Shown in pieces: positions 6,824-14,508 of a DNA stretch of 18,204 nt. The first letter of the stretch is position 1; the number at the start of each line of letters is the position of its first letter. The notes beneath the pieces are model-generated. The model ran no database searches, had not been told where the DNA came from, and saw only the letters and a list, made by a program, of their open reading frames with translations. The DNA is from Methylococcaceae bacterium UBA4132. Lineage in GTDB: Bacteria > Pseudomonadota > Gammaproteobacteria > Methylococcales > Methylomonadaceae. Where the stretch lies: NCBI GenBank assembly GCA_002380945.1, contig DFWO01000148.1:1-18204 (forward strand), read 5' to 3'. Both the position numbers and the translations under genes were made by a program.

Positions 6824-6834
6824 GATATAAGAAC

Positions 6835-7434
6835 ATGGATCAAGAAAAAGACACCGCTCATACCAAAACTGAAACCCACGATGAAATCTTATTAGCCGCT
6901 TTAAAATTGTTTGCTGAAAAAGGCTATTTCAATACCTCATTAACTGATATTGCCGAAGCGGCAGATATTAAAACAGCGGGTGCGATTTATCATCATTTTA
7001 AGCATAAACAGATGATTGCTACCGCACTGTATGCCAACATCTTAGATAGCCTAAATATATCAGTTGATGAAATCAGACGTAAAAATACAAAACCCTCGGA
7101 ACAATTACACGGAATCGTAGATTTATTGTTTAAGCTAACCGATGATGCACCTGCCATCATGCAGTTTTTGCTGATGCTAAAAATCAATGAGTTTTTGCCC
7201 GAAGCGAAGCCTCTAATAGAAACCGCTGCTTTTATCAAAATCATCAAAATTATTCGCACGGGCATTAGCGAAGGCGAAATACGCAATATTGACCCATTAC
7301 TGGCAAATGCGTATTTTTTCGGCATTATTCATAACACCCTACGCATGGTCTTAACGGGTGCGTTAGATAAAAAAGCCGAAGCCTATCAATCGCAAACATG
7401 GTTGATTGCATGGAATGCCATTGCTAAGAAATAA
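6835..7434 (+). CDS. TetR/AcrR-family transcriptional regulator
   Basis: This 199-residue regulator has an N-terminal helix-turn-helix at about residues 16-62. It has the typical pattern ILLAALKLFAEKGYFNTSLT, then DIAEAADIKTAGAIYHHFKHK. The remainder is an all-helical ligand-binding and dimerisation domain of normal length. No efflux pump or enzyme gene is divergent from it, so the inducer and target genes cannot be inferred beyond likely autoregulation through the palindrome at 6804-6823. The next gene, ycgN-like, starts 60 bp downstream after a repeat and may be co-transcribed. Confidence 0.9.
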   Translation: MDQEKDTAHTKTETHDEILLAALKLFAEKGYFNTSLTDIAEAADIKTAGAIYHHFKHKQMIATALYANILDSLNISVDEIRRKNTKPSEQLHGIVDLLFKLTDDAPAIMQFLLMLKINEFLPEAKPLIETAAFIKIIKIIRTGISEGEIRNIDPLLANAYFFGIIHNTLRMVLTGALDKKAEAYQSQTWLIAWNAIAKK

Positions 7435-7442
7435 TATGTCTT

Positions 7443-7488
7443 CCACGAAAAATACGATAACTTTTCGTGCCTTTCGTGTTTTTCGTGG
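7443..7488. repeat. Intergenic TTCGTG-type palindromic repeat
   Basis: CCACGAAAAA (7443-7452) pairs perfectly with TTTTTCGTGG (7479-7488). In between, TTTCGTG recurs, so three copies of the heptamer are seen at 7463-7469, 7472-7478 and 7481-7487. The block fills almost the whole gap between the TetR gene and the ycgN-like gene. Short arrays of TTTCGTG with a CCACGAAAAA partner are, from memory, a dispersed intergenic repeat in several bacterial genomes. Copy number here cannot be judged from one window. Confidence 0.6.
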
Positions 7489-7494
7489 ACAACA

Positions 7495-7932
7495 ATGAAC
7501 TTTTGGAAAACTAAAACCCTGTCTGAAATGACGACCGACGAATGGGAGTCATTGTGTGATGGTTGTGCCAAATGTTGTCTGCACAAATTAGAAGACGAAG
7601 ACACGGGTAATATTTACTTTACCAGCATTGCTTGCCGTCTTATTGATCTATCTACCTGTCGCTGTACGCATTACTCCCAGCGCACGCAACACATTCCTGA
7701 TTGTGTGGATATAAGACAACTGTCCACTGAACATTATCATTGGCTACCTGCAACCTGTGCTTACCGATTACTGCATGAAGGTAAAGACCTACCTGCATGG
7801 CATCCTTTGTTATCAAAGACTGCTGAAAGTGTTAAAGAAGCAGGTATTTCCATTCGCGGTTATGCGCGAATGGAATCAAAAGAAGATGATTTAGACGACT
7901 TGGAAGATTTTATTCTCGATTGGTTGGAATAA
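7495..7932 (+). CDS. YcgN/UPF0260 family cysteine-cluster protein
   Basis: This 145-residue protein has the N-terminal cluster CDGCAKCC (C21, C24, C27, C28) followed by more cysteines at C47, C55, C57, C70 and C88, and the conserved stretch HWLPATCAYRLLHEGKDLPA (81-100). This pattern matches the YcgN (UPF0260) family, which carries a metal-binding cysteine cluster of unknown biochemical role. The C-terminus is very acidic (KEDDLDDLEDFILDW). The length equals that of known family members. The start ATG 7495 follows the TTCGTG repeat directly, with no clear ribosome site. The function is not established. Confidence 0.88.
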   Translation: MNFWKTKTLSEMTTDEWESLCDGCAKCCLHKLEDEDTGNIYFTSIACRLIDLSTCRCTHYSQRTQHIPDCVDIRQLSTEHYHWLPATCAYRLLHEGKDLPAWHPLLSKTAESVKEAGISIRGYARMESKEDDLDDLEDFILDWLE

Positions 7933-7951
7933 GTGCAATAGGCTATATCGA

Positions 7952-8020
7952 ATATAGGAGGCGTATCATTCGCGTCAATTTACTCGAACGATGCGCTTCG
8001 TACCTCTGCACATCCTATGT
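7952..8020. repeat. Palindromic dispersed repeat, copy A
   Basis: The element opens with ATAGGAGGCGTATC (7954-7967) and closes with GCACATCCTAT (8008-8018). Internally GCGTATCATTCG (7961-7972) pairs with CGAACGATGCGC (7985-7996) with one wobble and one mismatch. The block TTCGTACC near 7997-8004 followed by GCACATCCTAT reappears, reverse-complemented, at 9363-9385, and the opening block reappears at 9401-9414. It is therefore a second copy of the element at 9361-9431, in the opposite orientation. It looks like a small non-autonomous mobile or REP-type repeat without coding capacity. Confidence 0.65.
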
Positions 8021-8022
8021 AG

Positions 8023-8103
8023 CGCATCTTATCGGGTTTTTTAGAAGAACATCGGCAGACAGCCAGTAAACCGCCAGCAGAACCCGTCATCGTCTGGGAT
8101 TAA
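8023..8103 (+). pseudogene. Possible C-terminal gene remnant
   Basis: Just after repeat copy A an open frame of 26 codons runs to TAA 8101-8103, ending in FLEEHRQTASKPPAEPVIVW and a final D. The amino acid mix resembles a natural protein C-terminus rather than random translation, and the frame is cut off at its left by the repeat. There is no start codon, and I do not recognise the parent gene. It may be the leftover of a gene destroyed by the repeat, or chance. Confidence 0.2.
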
Positions 8104-8112
8104 TCCTGCATT

Positions 8113-8173
8113 GCTCCAGCGGTGTTTGCCGCTGGAGCGTCAATAATGGCATTCCAATGCCAGAGCATGGAAC
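8113..8173. repeat. Double-palindrome intergenic repeat
   Basis: Two perfect inverted repeats stand next to each other. GCTCCAGCGG (8113-8122) pairs with CCGCTGGAGC (8129-8138), and TGGCATT (8147-8153) pairs with AATGCCA (8156-8162). Read on the minus strand, the block begins GTTCCATGCTCTGGCATTGG and continues towards GACGCTCCAGCGG. That closely resembles a widespread dispersed repeat of proteobacteria and cyanobacteria built on GTTCCCACGCTCTGCGTGGG followed by GACGCTCCAGCGTC (recalled, not searched). No T run follows, so it is not a typical terminator. With copy A it makes up most of the 280-bp gap 7933-8212. Confidence 0.6.
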
Positions 8174-8212
8174 AATACAACATAACATCTTTGGTTTAGA
8201 GAATGATTCGAT

Positions 8213-9346
8213 ATGCAAGAAGAAACATTTAAACTGACATTTTTCGCTTGGCTTGAAATTCCTTATTTCATAGGTATCAATTACGAGTCAGTTTATCCAG
8301 CCGATTACAGACCAGATATTAAAGTACAACTACGAATTAAATTTCGTAACGACTTGCTACGGATTATGACCTCTAACCGATGGACTTACGATGACTATCG
8401 GGAAAGACTGGAAAATCAAAGCAGGGAAACTCTTTTTGTGCCGCGTTATGCTACAAAAGATGAATTATCGAGTATTAAAGAGCTAGTTAAAAGGCAAAAT
8501 TTACCCTATTTACATATTGAGCAATTGGAAACGGTTGTTGAGTTATCTACTGAGTTTGAAGTTCCTAAATGCTTGTACGAGGCAATTACAAAACCTGATT
8601 TTGTCCCTGAAGTACTCCCCTGTATAGGCTTCTTTAATACTGAAGTTTTGCCAAAAATAGCTTCTGTTGTTAATACATATCGTGTTGCAACTTTGCCAGC
8701 ACTTCGATATTCAGTTCATCCAGTTTCAGAAAATCTGATTGGAAAAGCATTCATACAGATTCAAGATTCGACAGGGAAAATACTTAAACAATCCAGACAT
8801 GATTTTGATATTCGTAACCATAATCGAAGTATGCAGCACCATGTTGTAAATTTAGGTGTCCAATCTCGTTTTGACTCGTTAATGACCGATTCTGATAACA
8901 TCGAATTTGAATTACAGTTTTGTTCGGCCTATTACTTATTTCACATGCGCCGCTGGGCAGAGGCAGTGACTATTGCATCTGGTGTTGTAGATTCCCTTGT
9001 TCAAAAAGCTGTATTCTCAAAGCTAGCAGAAGATATGGCTCGGCTTTTATGGGATAAATACAGAACTCAAACTAATGATTTATTTAACCGTGTTTTTCCT
9101 GCTTTGGAATATGAAAAGTTAGCAGATGTTGAACAGATTTTATGGAAATCATTCCAAAAAGCAAAAGAGTATCGAGGTGTTGCAGCTCATGGTTCTGTTG
9201 CCAATTCATTTGACAGTGAACAAGAAGTAATAGTGCAAAAACATTTAAAAGCCTTATATAGTGTTGCTCGTTGGCTTTCAATACAAATTGGGCGACCTTG
9301 GAGGCTTGATGTTGATGCAAATGGAGAGACTCTGCCATTCTTTTGA
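8213..9346 (+). CDS. Orphan protein with a HEPN-like RxxxxH motif
   Basis: This is a 377-residue protein of no family I recognise. The N-terminal two thirds are mixed and show no clear enzyme motif. The C-terminal third (about 235-365) is helical. It contains FCSAYYLFHMRRWAEAVTIA (237-256), then KEYRGVAAHGS (318-328), in which R321 and H326 form the Rx4H signature of HEPN RNase domains, and then KHLKALYSVARWLS. A helical hairpin followed by R-x4-H-G near the C-terminus is typical of HEPN or Apea-type proteins in defence and abortive infection, but no nucleotidyltransferase partner is next to it. Codon use is A+T-rich. The gene stands alone between two inverted copies of one repeat, which hints at an acquired segment. 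Nuclease activity is an inference from one motif. Confidence 0.65.
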   Translation: MQEETFKLTFFAWLEIPYFIGINYESVYPADYRPDIKVQLRIKFRNDLLRIMTSNRWTYDDYRERLENQSRETLFVPRYATKDELSSIKELVKRQNLPYLHIEQLETVVELSTEFEVPKCLYEAITKPDFVPEVLPCIGFFNTEVLPKIASVVNTYRVATLPALRYSVHPVSENLIGKAFIQIQDSTGKILKQSRHDFDIRNHNRSMQHHVVNLGVQSRFDSLMTDSDNIEFELQFCSAYYLFHMRRWAEAVTIASGVVDSLVQKAVFSKLAEDMARLLWDKYRTQTNDLFNRVFPALEYEKLADVEQILWKSFQKAKEYRGVAAHGSVANSFDSEQEVIVQKHLKALYSVARWLSIQIGRPWRLDVDANGETLPFF

Positions 9347-9360
9347 AGCAGGGGGTAGCT

Positions 9361-9431
9361 TATAGGATGTGCTAAGGTACGAACGCACATCATCGTGAAA
9401 GATGCGCCTCCTATCGTCGGCACATCCTATG
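9361..9431. repeat. Palindromic dispersed repeat, copy B
   Basis: ATAGGATGTGC (9362-9372) pairs perfectly with GCACATCCTAT (9420-9430). Inside, GCACATC (9385-9391) and GATGCGC (9401-9407) form a second stem with one mismatch. The block ATAGGATGTGC-N3-GGTACGAA matches copy A (7997-8018) on the other strand at 19 of 19 non-gap positions, and GATGCGCCTCCTAT (9401-9414) matches the start of copy A at 13 of 14. It fills the gap between two convergent genes, so the long stem may also help end transcription from both sides. Confidence 0.75.
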
Positions 9432-9434
9432 TCT

Positions 9435-10730
9435 CTACTTAGCCGTTACCAGTTCACCAACGATAAACCCATCTTCCACCGCTATCAAACGCGTATTAAT
9501 GGTTTGATTTTCAACACTAACATTCGCATCCAGCTCACACGCGACGCGTAAATAATTAGGCGTGTAGCCAAATACCCGTTGTTTGCCATCCGCTAACGGC
9601 TCACTATAGCCTTCCCATAACACAGGGAATTCATTGCCGATATTCGTTAGGCAGAATTGTTGTTTCATGCTGTTGGCTAATTCGTGCAGTTGTTGGCTAC
9701 GCTGTTTTTTGATGTCGCTATGGATTTGTTCAGGCAGAGTCGCTGCTTTTGTGCCTTCGCGTTTGGAATAAGTGAAAATGTGAATATGCCCAAAACCAAT
9801 GCGTTGCACTGTGTCAAAACTGTCTTGCCATTCTTGTTCACTCTCGGCAGGAAAGCCGACAATAATATCGGTGGTAATATTAAAATGCGGAATTTTGGCG
9901 CGTAGCTGATTGACGATAGCGGTAAATTCGTCTGTTTTACAGCGGCGAGCCATACGCCGTAACACGCTATCAGAGCCGCTTTGTAACGGTAAGTGTAAAT
10001 GCGGCATTAAGCGCGGATTATCAAACAACTGGAAAAAATCAGCGGGTAATTCCCACGGCTCTAATGAACCTAACCGTAAGCGTGGAATGTCGGTGTGGGC
10101 GAGTATGGCTTTAATTAAGTCTGATAAATTATTGCCTAAGTCACTGCCATAGCCGCCTAAGTGTACGCCTGTTAAAATAACTTCGTTGATGCCTTGGGCG
10201 TGTAGTGCGTTGATTTCATCAATCACCGCTTGAACAGGGCGACTGACTTCTTCGCCCCGCGCTACGGTGACGATGCAAAATGTACAGCGATAACGGCAAC
10301 CATCTTGGACTTTGACAAACGCACGTTGTCTGCCACGGGTAAACAGCGAGATTTCCGCAGGTTCGGTGGACATGGCGGGCATGGTGTTCATGTTAAGATC
10401 GGTCATGGCTTTTTCGACCAGCGAATCTTTGTCTTTGTTGCTAACGACTAAATCCACGCCTAATAATGATTCGGCTTCCTGTTGATTTAACGTTGCATAA
10501 CAGCCACTAACCACTAATTTAGCGTTGGGATTATCGCGGTGTATGCGGCGAATTAACTGGCGGGATTTTCGCGCCGCATCGCCTGTTACCGCACAGGAGT
10601 TAAGCACAATAAGATTGGCAGCTTCGGCTTGCTGGGTGATGGAATGCCCTGATTTTTGAAAGGCTTGCGCCCATGTTTCTAATTCGGCTTCATTAAGGCG
10701 GCAGCCTAAGGTTTTAAGGTGTACTAGCAT
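9435..10730 (-). CDS. mtaB: tRNA (N6-threonylcarbamoyladenosine(37)-C2)-methylthiotransferase
   Basis: This 431-residue radical-SAM enzyme adds a methylthio group to t6A37 of ANN-decoding tRNAs, improving codon reading. The N-terminal methylthiotransferase domain carries the three cluster cysteines C10 (TLGCRLNEAE), C46 (LNSCAVTG) and C77 (VVSGCYA). The radical-SAM domain has C145, C149 and C152 in DGCRYRCTFC. A C-terminal TRAM-like RNA-binding segment occupies about 365-431. The TLGCRLNEAE opening separates MtaB from MiaB and RimO. The gene is convergent with the orphan gene at 8213-9346 and divergent from dnaB. A minus-strand TATAAT at 10756-10761 may be its -10 box. There is no clear Shine-Dalgarno. 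Confidence 0.93.
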   Translation of the reverse strand: MLVHLKTLGCRLNEAELETWAQAFQKSGHSITQQAEAANLIVLNSCAVTGDAARKSRQLIRRIHRDNPNAKLVVSGCYATLNQQEAESLLGVDLVVSNKDKDSLVEKAMTDLNMNTMPAMSTEPAEISLFTRGRQRAFVKVQDGCRYRCTFCIVTVARGEEVSRPVQAVIDEINALHAQGINEVILTGVHLGGYGSDLGNNLSDLIKAILAHTDIPRLRLGSLEPWELPADFFQLFDNPRLMPHLHLPLQSGSDSVLRRMARRCKTDEFTAIVNQLRAKIPHFNITTDIIVGFPAESEQEWQDSFDTVQRIGFGHIHIFTYSKREGTKAATLPEQIHSDIKKQRSQQLHELANSMKQQFCLTNIGNEFPVLWEGYSEPLADGKQRVFGYTPNYLRVACELDANVSVENQTINTRLIAVEDGFIVGELVTAK

Positions 10731-10852
10731 GATGTCAAGGCAAAAAAAGGGGTTGATTATAACTTTTTTTGTTGTTATGGAGGCGAGTTGTTTTTAACCA
10801 ATCGACTTAAATTTACGTTATCATGACTTGTTTTTAAAACGACCAACTTCAA

Positions 10853-10880
10853 GACCTGACAGGTTTAAAGCTGTCTGGAC
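10853..10880. repeat. Imperfect hairpin in the dnaB leader
   Basis: CCTGACAG (10855-10862) pairs with CTGTCTGG (10871-10878) with one mismatch around GTTTAAAG, about 40 bases before the dnaB start codon. The half-sequence AAGACCTGACAGGTTT resembles one arm of a common intergenic palindrome. It may be a decayed repeat or a leader structure; no T run follows. Confidence 0.35.
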
Positions 10881-10917
10881 TGTTCTGCGTCAAGCCGTTT
10901 TTATCATTTAATTCATA

Positions 10918-13353
10918 ATGTACGAAAATTATTCCCTAGATCGTGATTATTCAGTTGAACAACTGAAAGTTCCCCCTAATTCCATGCAGGCTGAGCAGGC
11001 AGTTTTGGGTAGCTTGATGATGGATAATCAAACGTGGGATAACGTGGCTGATTTGGTGGTCGAGAATGATTTTTATCGTCGCAATCATCAGTTAATTTTT
11101 CGCGTCATTGAGCAATTGGCAGAAAAACAAATGCCGTTTGATATTGTCACATTGTCAGATGCGTTGCGAAATATGGGGGAGCTAGACGCTATCGGTGGCA
11201 TACCGTATTTGAGTATGTTGGTGGAAGATACCCCGACTGCCGCTAATATTGTCGCTTATGCTGAGATTGTTAAAGAGCGTTCAGTATTACGACAATTGAT
11301 TCATGTTGGCACAGAAATTTCTGATTCTGGCTTTCATCCTGATGGACGTGACACTGCTGAATTGCTAGAACACGCTGAACGGCAAGTGTTTAAAATCGCT
11401 GAACAACGGCAAAATAATCAAAGTGGTTTCGTCTCCATTAAATCCTTATTAGCACAAACCGTTGAGAAAATCGAAAAACTGTATGGGCAAGAAGGCTCTA
11501 TTACTGGCGCGAGTACAGGTTTCACTGATTTTGATGAATTGACTTCGGGCTTGCAATCTTCGGATTTAGTCATTGTTGCGGGTAGACCTTCGATGGGGAA
11601 ATGCTTTGGTAAAGGTACGCCGATTTTACTGTATTCGGGTGAGGTCAAGGCGGTCGAAGATATACAAGTCGGTGATGTGTTGATGGGTGATGATTCTACG
11701 CCAAGACAGGTGTTATCTTTGGCGCGTGGACGGGAAGCCATGTACTGGGTGCGACAAAATAAAGCGATGGATTATCGTGTTAATGAGTCGCATATTTTGT
11801 CATTGAAGCGTAGCCGTATTGAAGGCAAACATAAAAACGGTGATGTTCTTAATATTCCTTTAGCTGACTATCTCAAGACTAGCACCAAGTTTCAGTCCAA
11901 TTACAAAGGTTATAAAGTCGCTGTCGAATTCGCTGAACAGCCGTTGCCACTCTGCCCGTATTTTTTGGGGTTATGGTTAGGTGATGGTAGTAGTGCTTCG
12001 GTTGATATTTCAACAACTGATACCGAGGTGATTGATTATTTGCGCGGTTATGCTGAGCAGTTAAATTTACATTTAACTGAAAAATTGGCAACTGATAAAC
12101 ACGGCAAGGATAAATGCCCACTCTATAGTGTCAGTTCTCAAAAAAGAGGCAATCATCAAAACAATTTTTCGTTGCAGAAACTGCTAAGAGAGTTGAATTT
12201 ACTCAATAACAAACATATTCCGCAGTCATTTTTAAGCAACTCCCGCGCTAATCGTTTACAACTATTGGCAGGTTTGATTGATAGTGATGGGCATTACGCG
12301 AGTCAGTACAAAATGGTCGAAATAACTCAGAAAAGCCTTGCTCTTGCCACGCAAATTAAATTTCTCTGTGATAGCTTAGGATTTAGAACATCGATGATTG
12401 CCAAGCAAGCCAATATCAAAAAAACGGGGTATCAAAGTACGGTTTATCGGGTGCGGTTTTCAGGGGATGTTAATACTATTCCCGTCAAAATTGCGCGTAA
12501 AAAAGCCGCTGTTTGGACATCTAATCGAACGTGGCAACAGACAGGCATTCATATTGAATACGATAAAGTCGATGATTACTATGGCTTCGTCTGTGATGGT
12601 AATCGCTTATTTTTATTAGAAGATATGACCGTCGTTCACAATACGACTATCGCCATGAACATGGCAGAAAACGTGGCGTTAAAATCCGATAAACCTGTAT
12701 TAGTGTTCAGTATGGAAATGCCAGGCGACGCGTTGACCATGCGTATGATGTCGTCGTTAGGGCGTATTGACCAGCATAAAGTACGAACAGGTAAGCTTGA
12801 GGATGACGATTGGCCACGTTTAACCTCAGCGATTAGTTTGTTAGCCAATACTAAACTGTTTATTGATGATACGCCTGCCTTAAGCCCAACGGAATTACGC
12901 GCTAGAGCGCGGCGTGTGGCGCGTGAGCATGGGCAGTTGGGTTTGATTGTGGTGGATTATTTACAGTTGATGCAGTCGCCTAGCAGTGGTGATAATCGTG
13001 TGCAGCAAATTTCTGATATTTCCAGAGGTTTGAAAGCTTTGGCTAAAGAAATGAATGTGCCAGTCGTGGCATTATCACAGCTTAATCGTAATTTGGAACA
13101 GCGTCCCAATAAACGCCCTGTTATGTCGGATTTGCGTGATTCTGGCGCGATTGAGCAGGACGCGGATTTGATTGTGTTTGTGTATCGAGATGAAGTGTAT
13201 AACCCTGATAGCCCTGATAAAGGCATTGCAGAAATGATTATCGGCAAGCAACGTAATGGTCCTTTGGGGACAGTGCGCTTGACCTTCTTGGGGCAGTACA
13301 CGCGGTTTGAAAATTTTTCGGGTACGTCTTACAGTAACGAGGATTATGAATGA
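10918..13353 (+). CDS. dnaB: Replicative DNA helicase DnaB, intein-containing precursor
   Basis: The reading frame of 811 codons encodes the hexameric helicase that unwinds the replication fork. Residues 1-228 hold the N-terminal primase-binding domain (PPNSMQAEQAVLGSLMMD) and the linker, and end in AGRPSMGK, the Walker A motif. An intein of 347 residues (229-575) then interrupts the motif between Lys and Thr. The C-terminal extein resumes TTIAMNMAENVAL with the Walker B-like LIVVDYLQLM and the conserved LRDSGAIEQDAD. After splicing the helicase has 464 residues, the normal length, and a complete GRPSMGKTT P-loop, so splicing is required for ATPase function. The start ATG 10918 has no strong ribosome site. 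The stop codon overlaps the alr start (ATGA). Confidence 0.97.
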   Translation: MYENYSLDRDYSVEQLKVPPNSMQAEQAVLGSLMMDNQTWDNVADLVVENDFYRRNHQLIFRVIEQLAEKQMPFDIVTLSDALRNMGELDAIGGIPYLSMLVEDTPTAANIVAYAEIVKERSVLRQLIHVGTEISDSGFHPDGRDTAELLEHAERQVFKIAEQRQNNQSGFVSIKSLLAQTVEKIEKLYGQEGSITGASTGFTDFDELTSGLQSSDLVIVAGRPSMGKCFGKGTPILLYSGEVKAVEDIQVGDVLMGDDSTPRQVLSLARGREAMYWVRQNKAMDYRVNESHILSLKRSRIEGKHKNGDVLNIPLADYLKTSTKFQSNYKGYKVAVEFAEQPLPLCPYFLGLWLGDGSSASVDISTTDTEVIDYLRGYAEQLNLHLTEKLATDKHGKDKCPLYSVSSQKRGNHQNNFSLQKLLRELNLLNNKHIPQSFLSNSRANRLQLLAGLIDSDGHYASQYKMVEITQKSLALATQIKFLCDSLGFRTSMIAKQANIKKTGYQSTVYRVRFSGDVNTIPVKIARKKAAVWTSNRTWQQTGIHIEYDKVDDYYGFVCDGNRLFLLEDMTVVHNTTIAMNMAENVALKSDKPVLVFSMEMPGDALTMRMMSSLGRIDQHKVRTGKLEDDDWPRLTSAISLLANTKLFIDDTPALSPTELRARARRVAREHGQLGLIVVDYLQLMQSPSSGDNRVQQISDISRGLKALAKEMNVPVVALSQLNRNLEQRPNKRPVMSDLRDSGAIEQDADLIVFVYRDEVYNPDSPDKGIAEMIIGKQRNGPLGTVRLTFLGQYTRFENFSGTSYSNEDYE
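11602..12642 (+). other. Intein with LAGLIDADG homing endonuclease in DnaB
   Basis: This protein-splicing element begins with Cys (codon 11602-11604, DnaB residue 229) and ends VVHN, followed by Thr as the +1 extein residue. Splicing blocks are visible: the N-terminal CFGKGTPILL; block B with NESHILSL (H292); and the C-terminal block YYGFVCDGNRLFLLEDMT followed by VVHN. The middle holds a dodecapeptide homing endonuclease with its two signatures, LGLWLGDGSS (350-359) and LLAGLIDSDGHY (449-460). Both keep the acidic catalytic residues, so the nuclease may be active against intein-free dnaB. Insertion in the P-loop is a known intein site in DnaB proteins. No frameshift or stop is seen. Confidence 0.95.
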
Positions 13354-14453
13354 TTCCAGCAGCCTATGCAGTGTTGAATGTAGCGGCAGCCAGCCACAAT
13401 TTACAAAAAGTGCGTGAATACGCACCTCACGCCAAGATTATGGCAGTCATTAAAGCCAATGCTTACGGGCATGGCGTATTACGGCTTGCAGGGGCTTTGA
13501 GTAATGCGGATGGTTTTGCCGTGGCACGAGTCGATGAAGGTGTGCGTTTGCGTAGGGCAGGGGTGCAAAAAAGAATTGCGGTGTTGGAAGGCTTTACTTG
13601 TGCCGAAGAATTGGATGAATTAGTGGTACATGGTTTGGATGCGGTAGTGCATTCGTTCGCGCAATTAGCTATTTTTGAAGCATACACTGAGCGTGACAAA
13701 ATAGCGGTATGGTTAAAACTGGATACGGGTATGAATCGCTTAGGCTTCAAACCAGCCGAGTTGCAAGCCGTTTATGCACGGTTAATGCAATGTTCGATGA
13801 TTAAACAGCCGATTAATTTAATGACGCATTTAGCCAATGCCGATGCCGATGCTAAGCACGATACCATGACGCTTAAACAACTGGCGTTATTTAATGACAC
13901 GCTGGCTACCTTGCCGTTAGATGCGGGTAATGAGCGCAGTATTGCTAATTCGGCAGGTATTTTGGCATGGTCACAAGCGATAACCGATTGGGTACGACCT
14001 GGCATTATGCTGTATGGCATTTCACCGTTTGCTGAATCTACAGGTGCAGAGCTAGGTTTAAAGCCCATCATGAGTTTACATTCGCGTTTGATTGCCGTTA
14101 AGCCGATAGTCAAAGGTGATACGGTAGGTTATGGCGGTGGTTGGCTGTGTGAACAAGACACGATGCTGGGCGTAGTGGCAATTGGTTATGCCGATGGCTA
14201 TCCACGTTATGCGCGTGTCGGTACGCCTGTGTTAGTCAATGGTCAGCGTGTGCCGTTGATTGGTCGCGTGTCTATGGACATGATTACCGTTGATTTGGGT
14301 TCACAGCCGACTGCTAAAGCGGGTGATGCGGTGACGTTATGGGGCGAAGATTTGCCTGTCGAAGAAATTGCCTTATGCGCTAATACCATTCCGTATACCT
14401 TGGTGTGTGGTGTGACGCAACGGGTTAGGCAAATAGAAGCTATGCAGGAGTAA
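13350..14453 (+). CDS. alr: Alanine racemase
   Basis: This 367-residue pyridoxal-phosphate enzyme interconverts L- and D-alanine and supplies D-alanine for peptidoglycan. The PLP lysine is K35 in VIKANAYGHG. The second catalytic base, Y261, is in DTVGYGGGW. The family signatures LKLDTGMNRLGF (123-134) and GYADGYPR are present. The length is normal. The start codon overlaps the dnaB stop (ATGA) and is preceded by GAGG at good spacing, so translation is coupled; dnaB-alr is a common gammaproteobacterial pair. It is convergent with rapZ. Confidence 0.97.
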   Translation: MIPAAYAVLNVAAASHNLQKVREYAPHAKIMAVIKANAYGHGVLRLAGALSNADGFAVARVDEGVRLRRAGVQKRIAVLEGFTCAEELDELVVHGLDAVVHSFAQLAIFEAYTERDKIAVWLKLDTGMNRLGFKPAELQAVYARLMQCSMIKQPINLMTHLANADADAKHDTMTLKQLALFNDTLATLPLDAGNERSIANSAGILAWSQAITDWVRPGIMLYGISPFAESTGAELGLKPIMSLHSRLIAVKPIVKGDTVGYGGGWLCEQDTMLGVVAIGYADGYPRYARVGTPVLVNGQRVPLIGRVSMDMITVDLGSQPTAKAGDAVTLWGEDLPVEEIALCANTIPYTLVCGVTQRVRQIEAMQE

Positions 14454-14476
14454 AAGAGTTTTAGCTGTTTTCTAAG

Positions 14477-14494
14477 CAATAGCTAAAGCTATTG
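14477..14494. terminator. Hairpin between convergent alr and rapZ
   Basis: CAATAGC (14477-14483) and GCTATTG (14488-14494) form a perfect 7-bp stem with a TAAA loop in the 55-bp gap between two convergent genes. An alternative pairing, TTTAGCT (14460-14466) with AGCTAAA (14481-14487), overlaps it. Neither has a proper T run, so the terminator role is inferred from position. Confidence 0.3.
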
Positions 14495-14508
14495 GACTCC
14501 TATCTCAA

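Noticed and set aside
6741..6834. tRNA genes after pgsA, as in some enterobacteria
   Set aside because: No cloverleaf or TTCRANY-type T-loop is visible in this 94-bp gap.
9684..10451. Plus-strand open frames within mtaB
   Set aside because: They lie antisense to a clear, full-length MtaB, have no ribosome sites, and their translations do not look like protein.
10755..10917. A defined dnaB promoter
   Set aside because: Several A+T-rich hexamers exist, but none combines a good -35 and -10 with 16-18 bp spacing.
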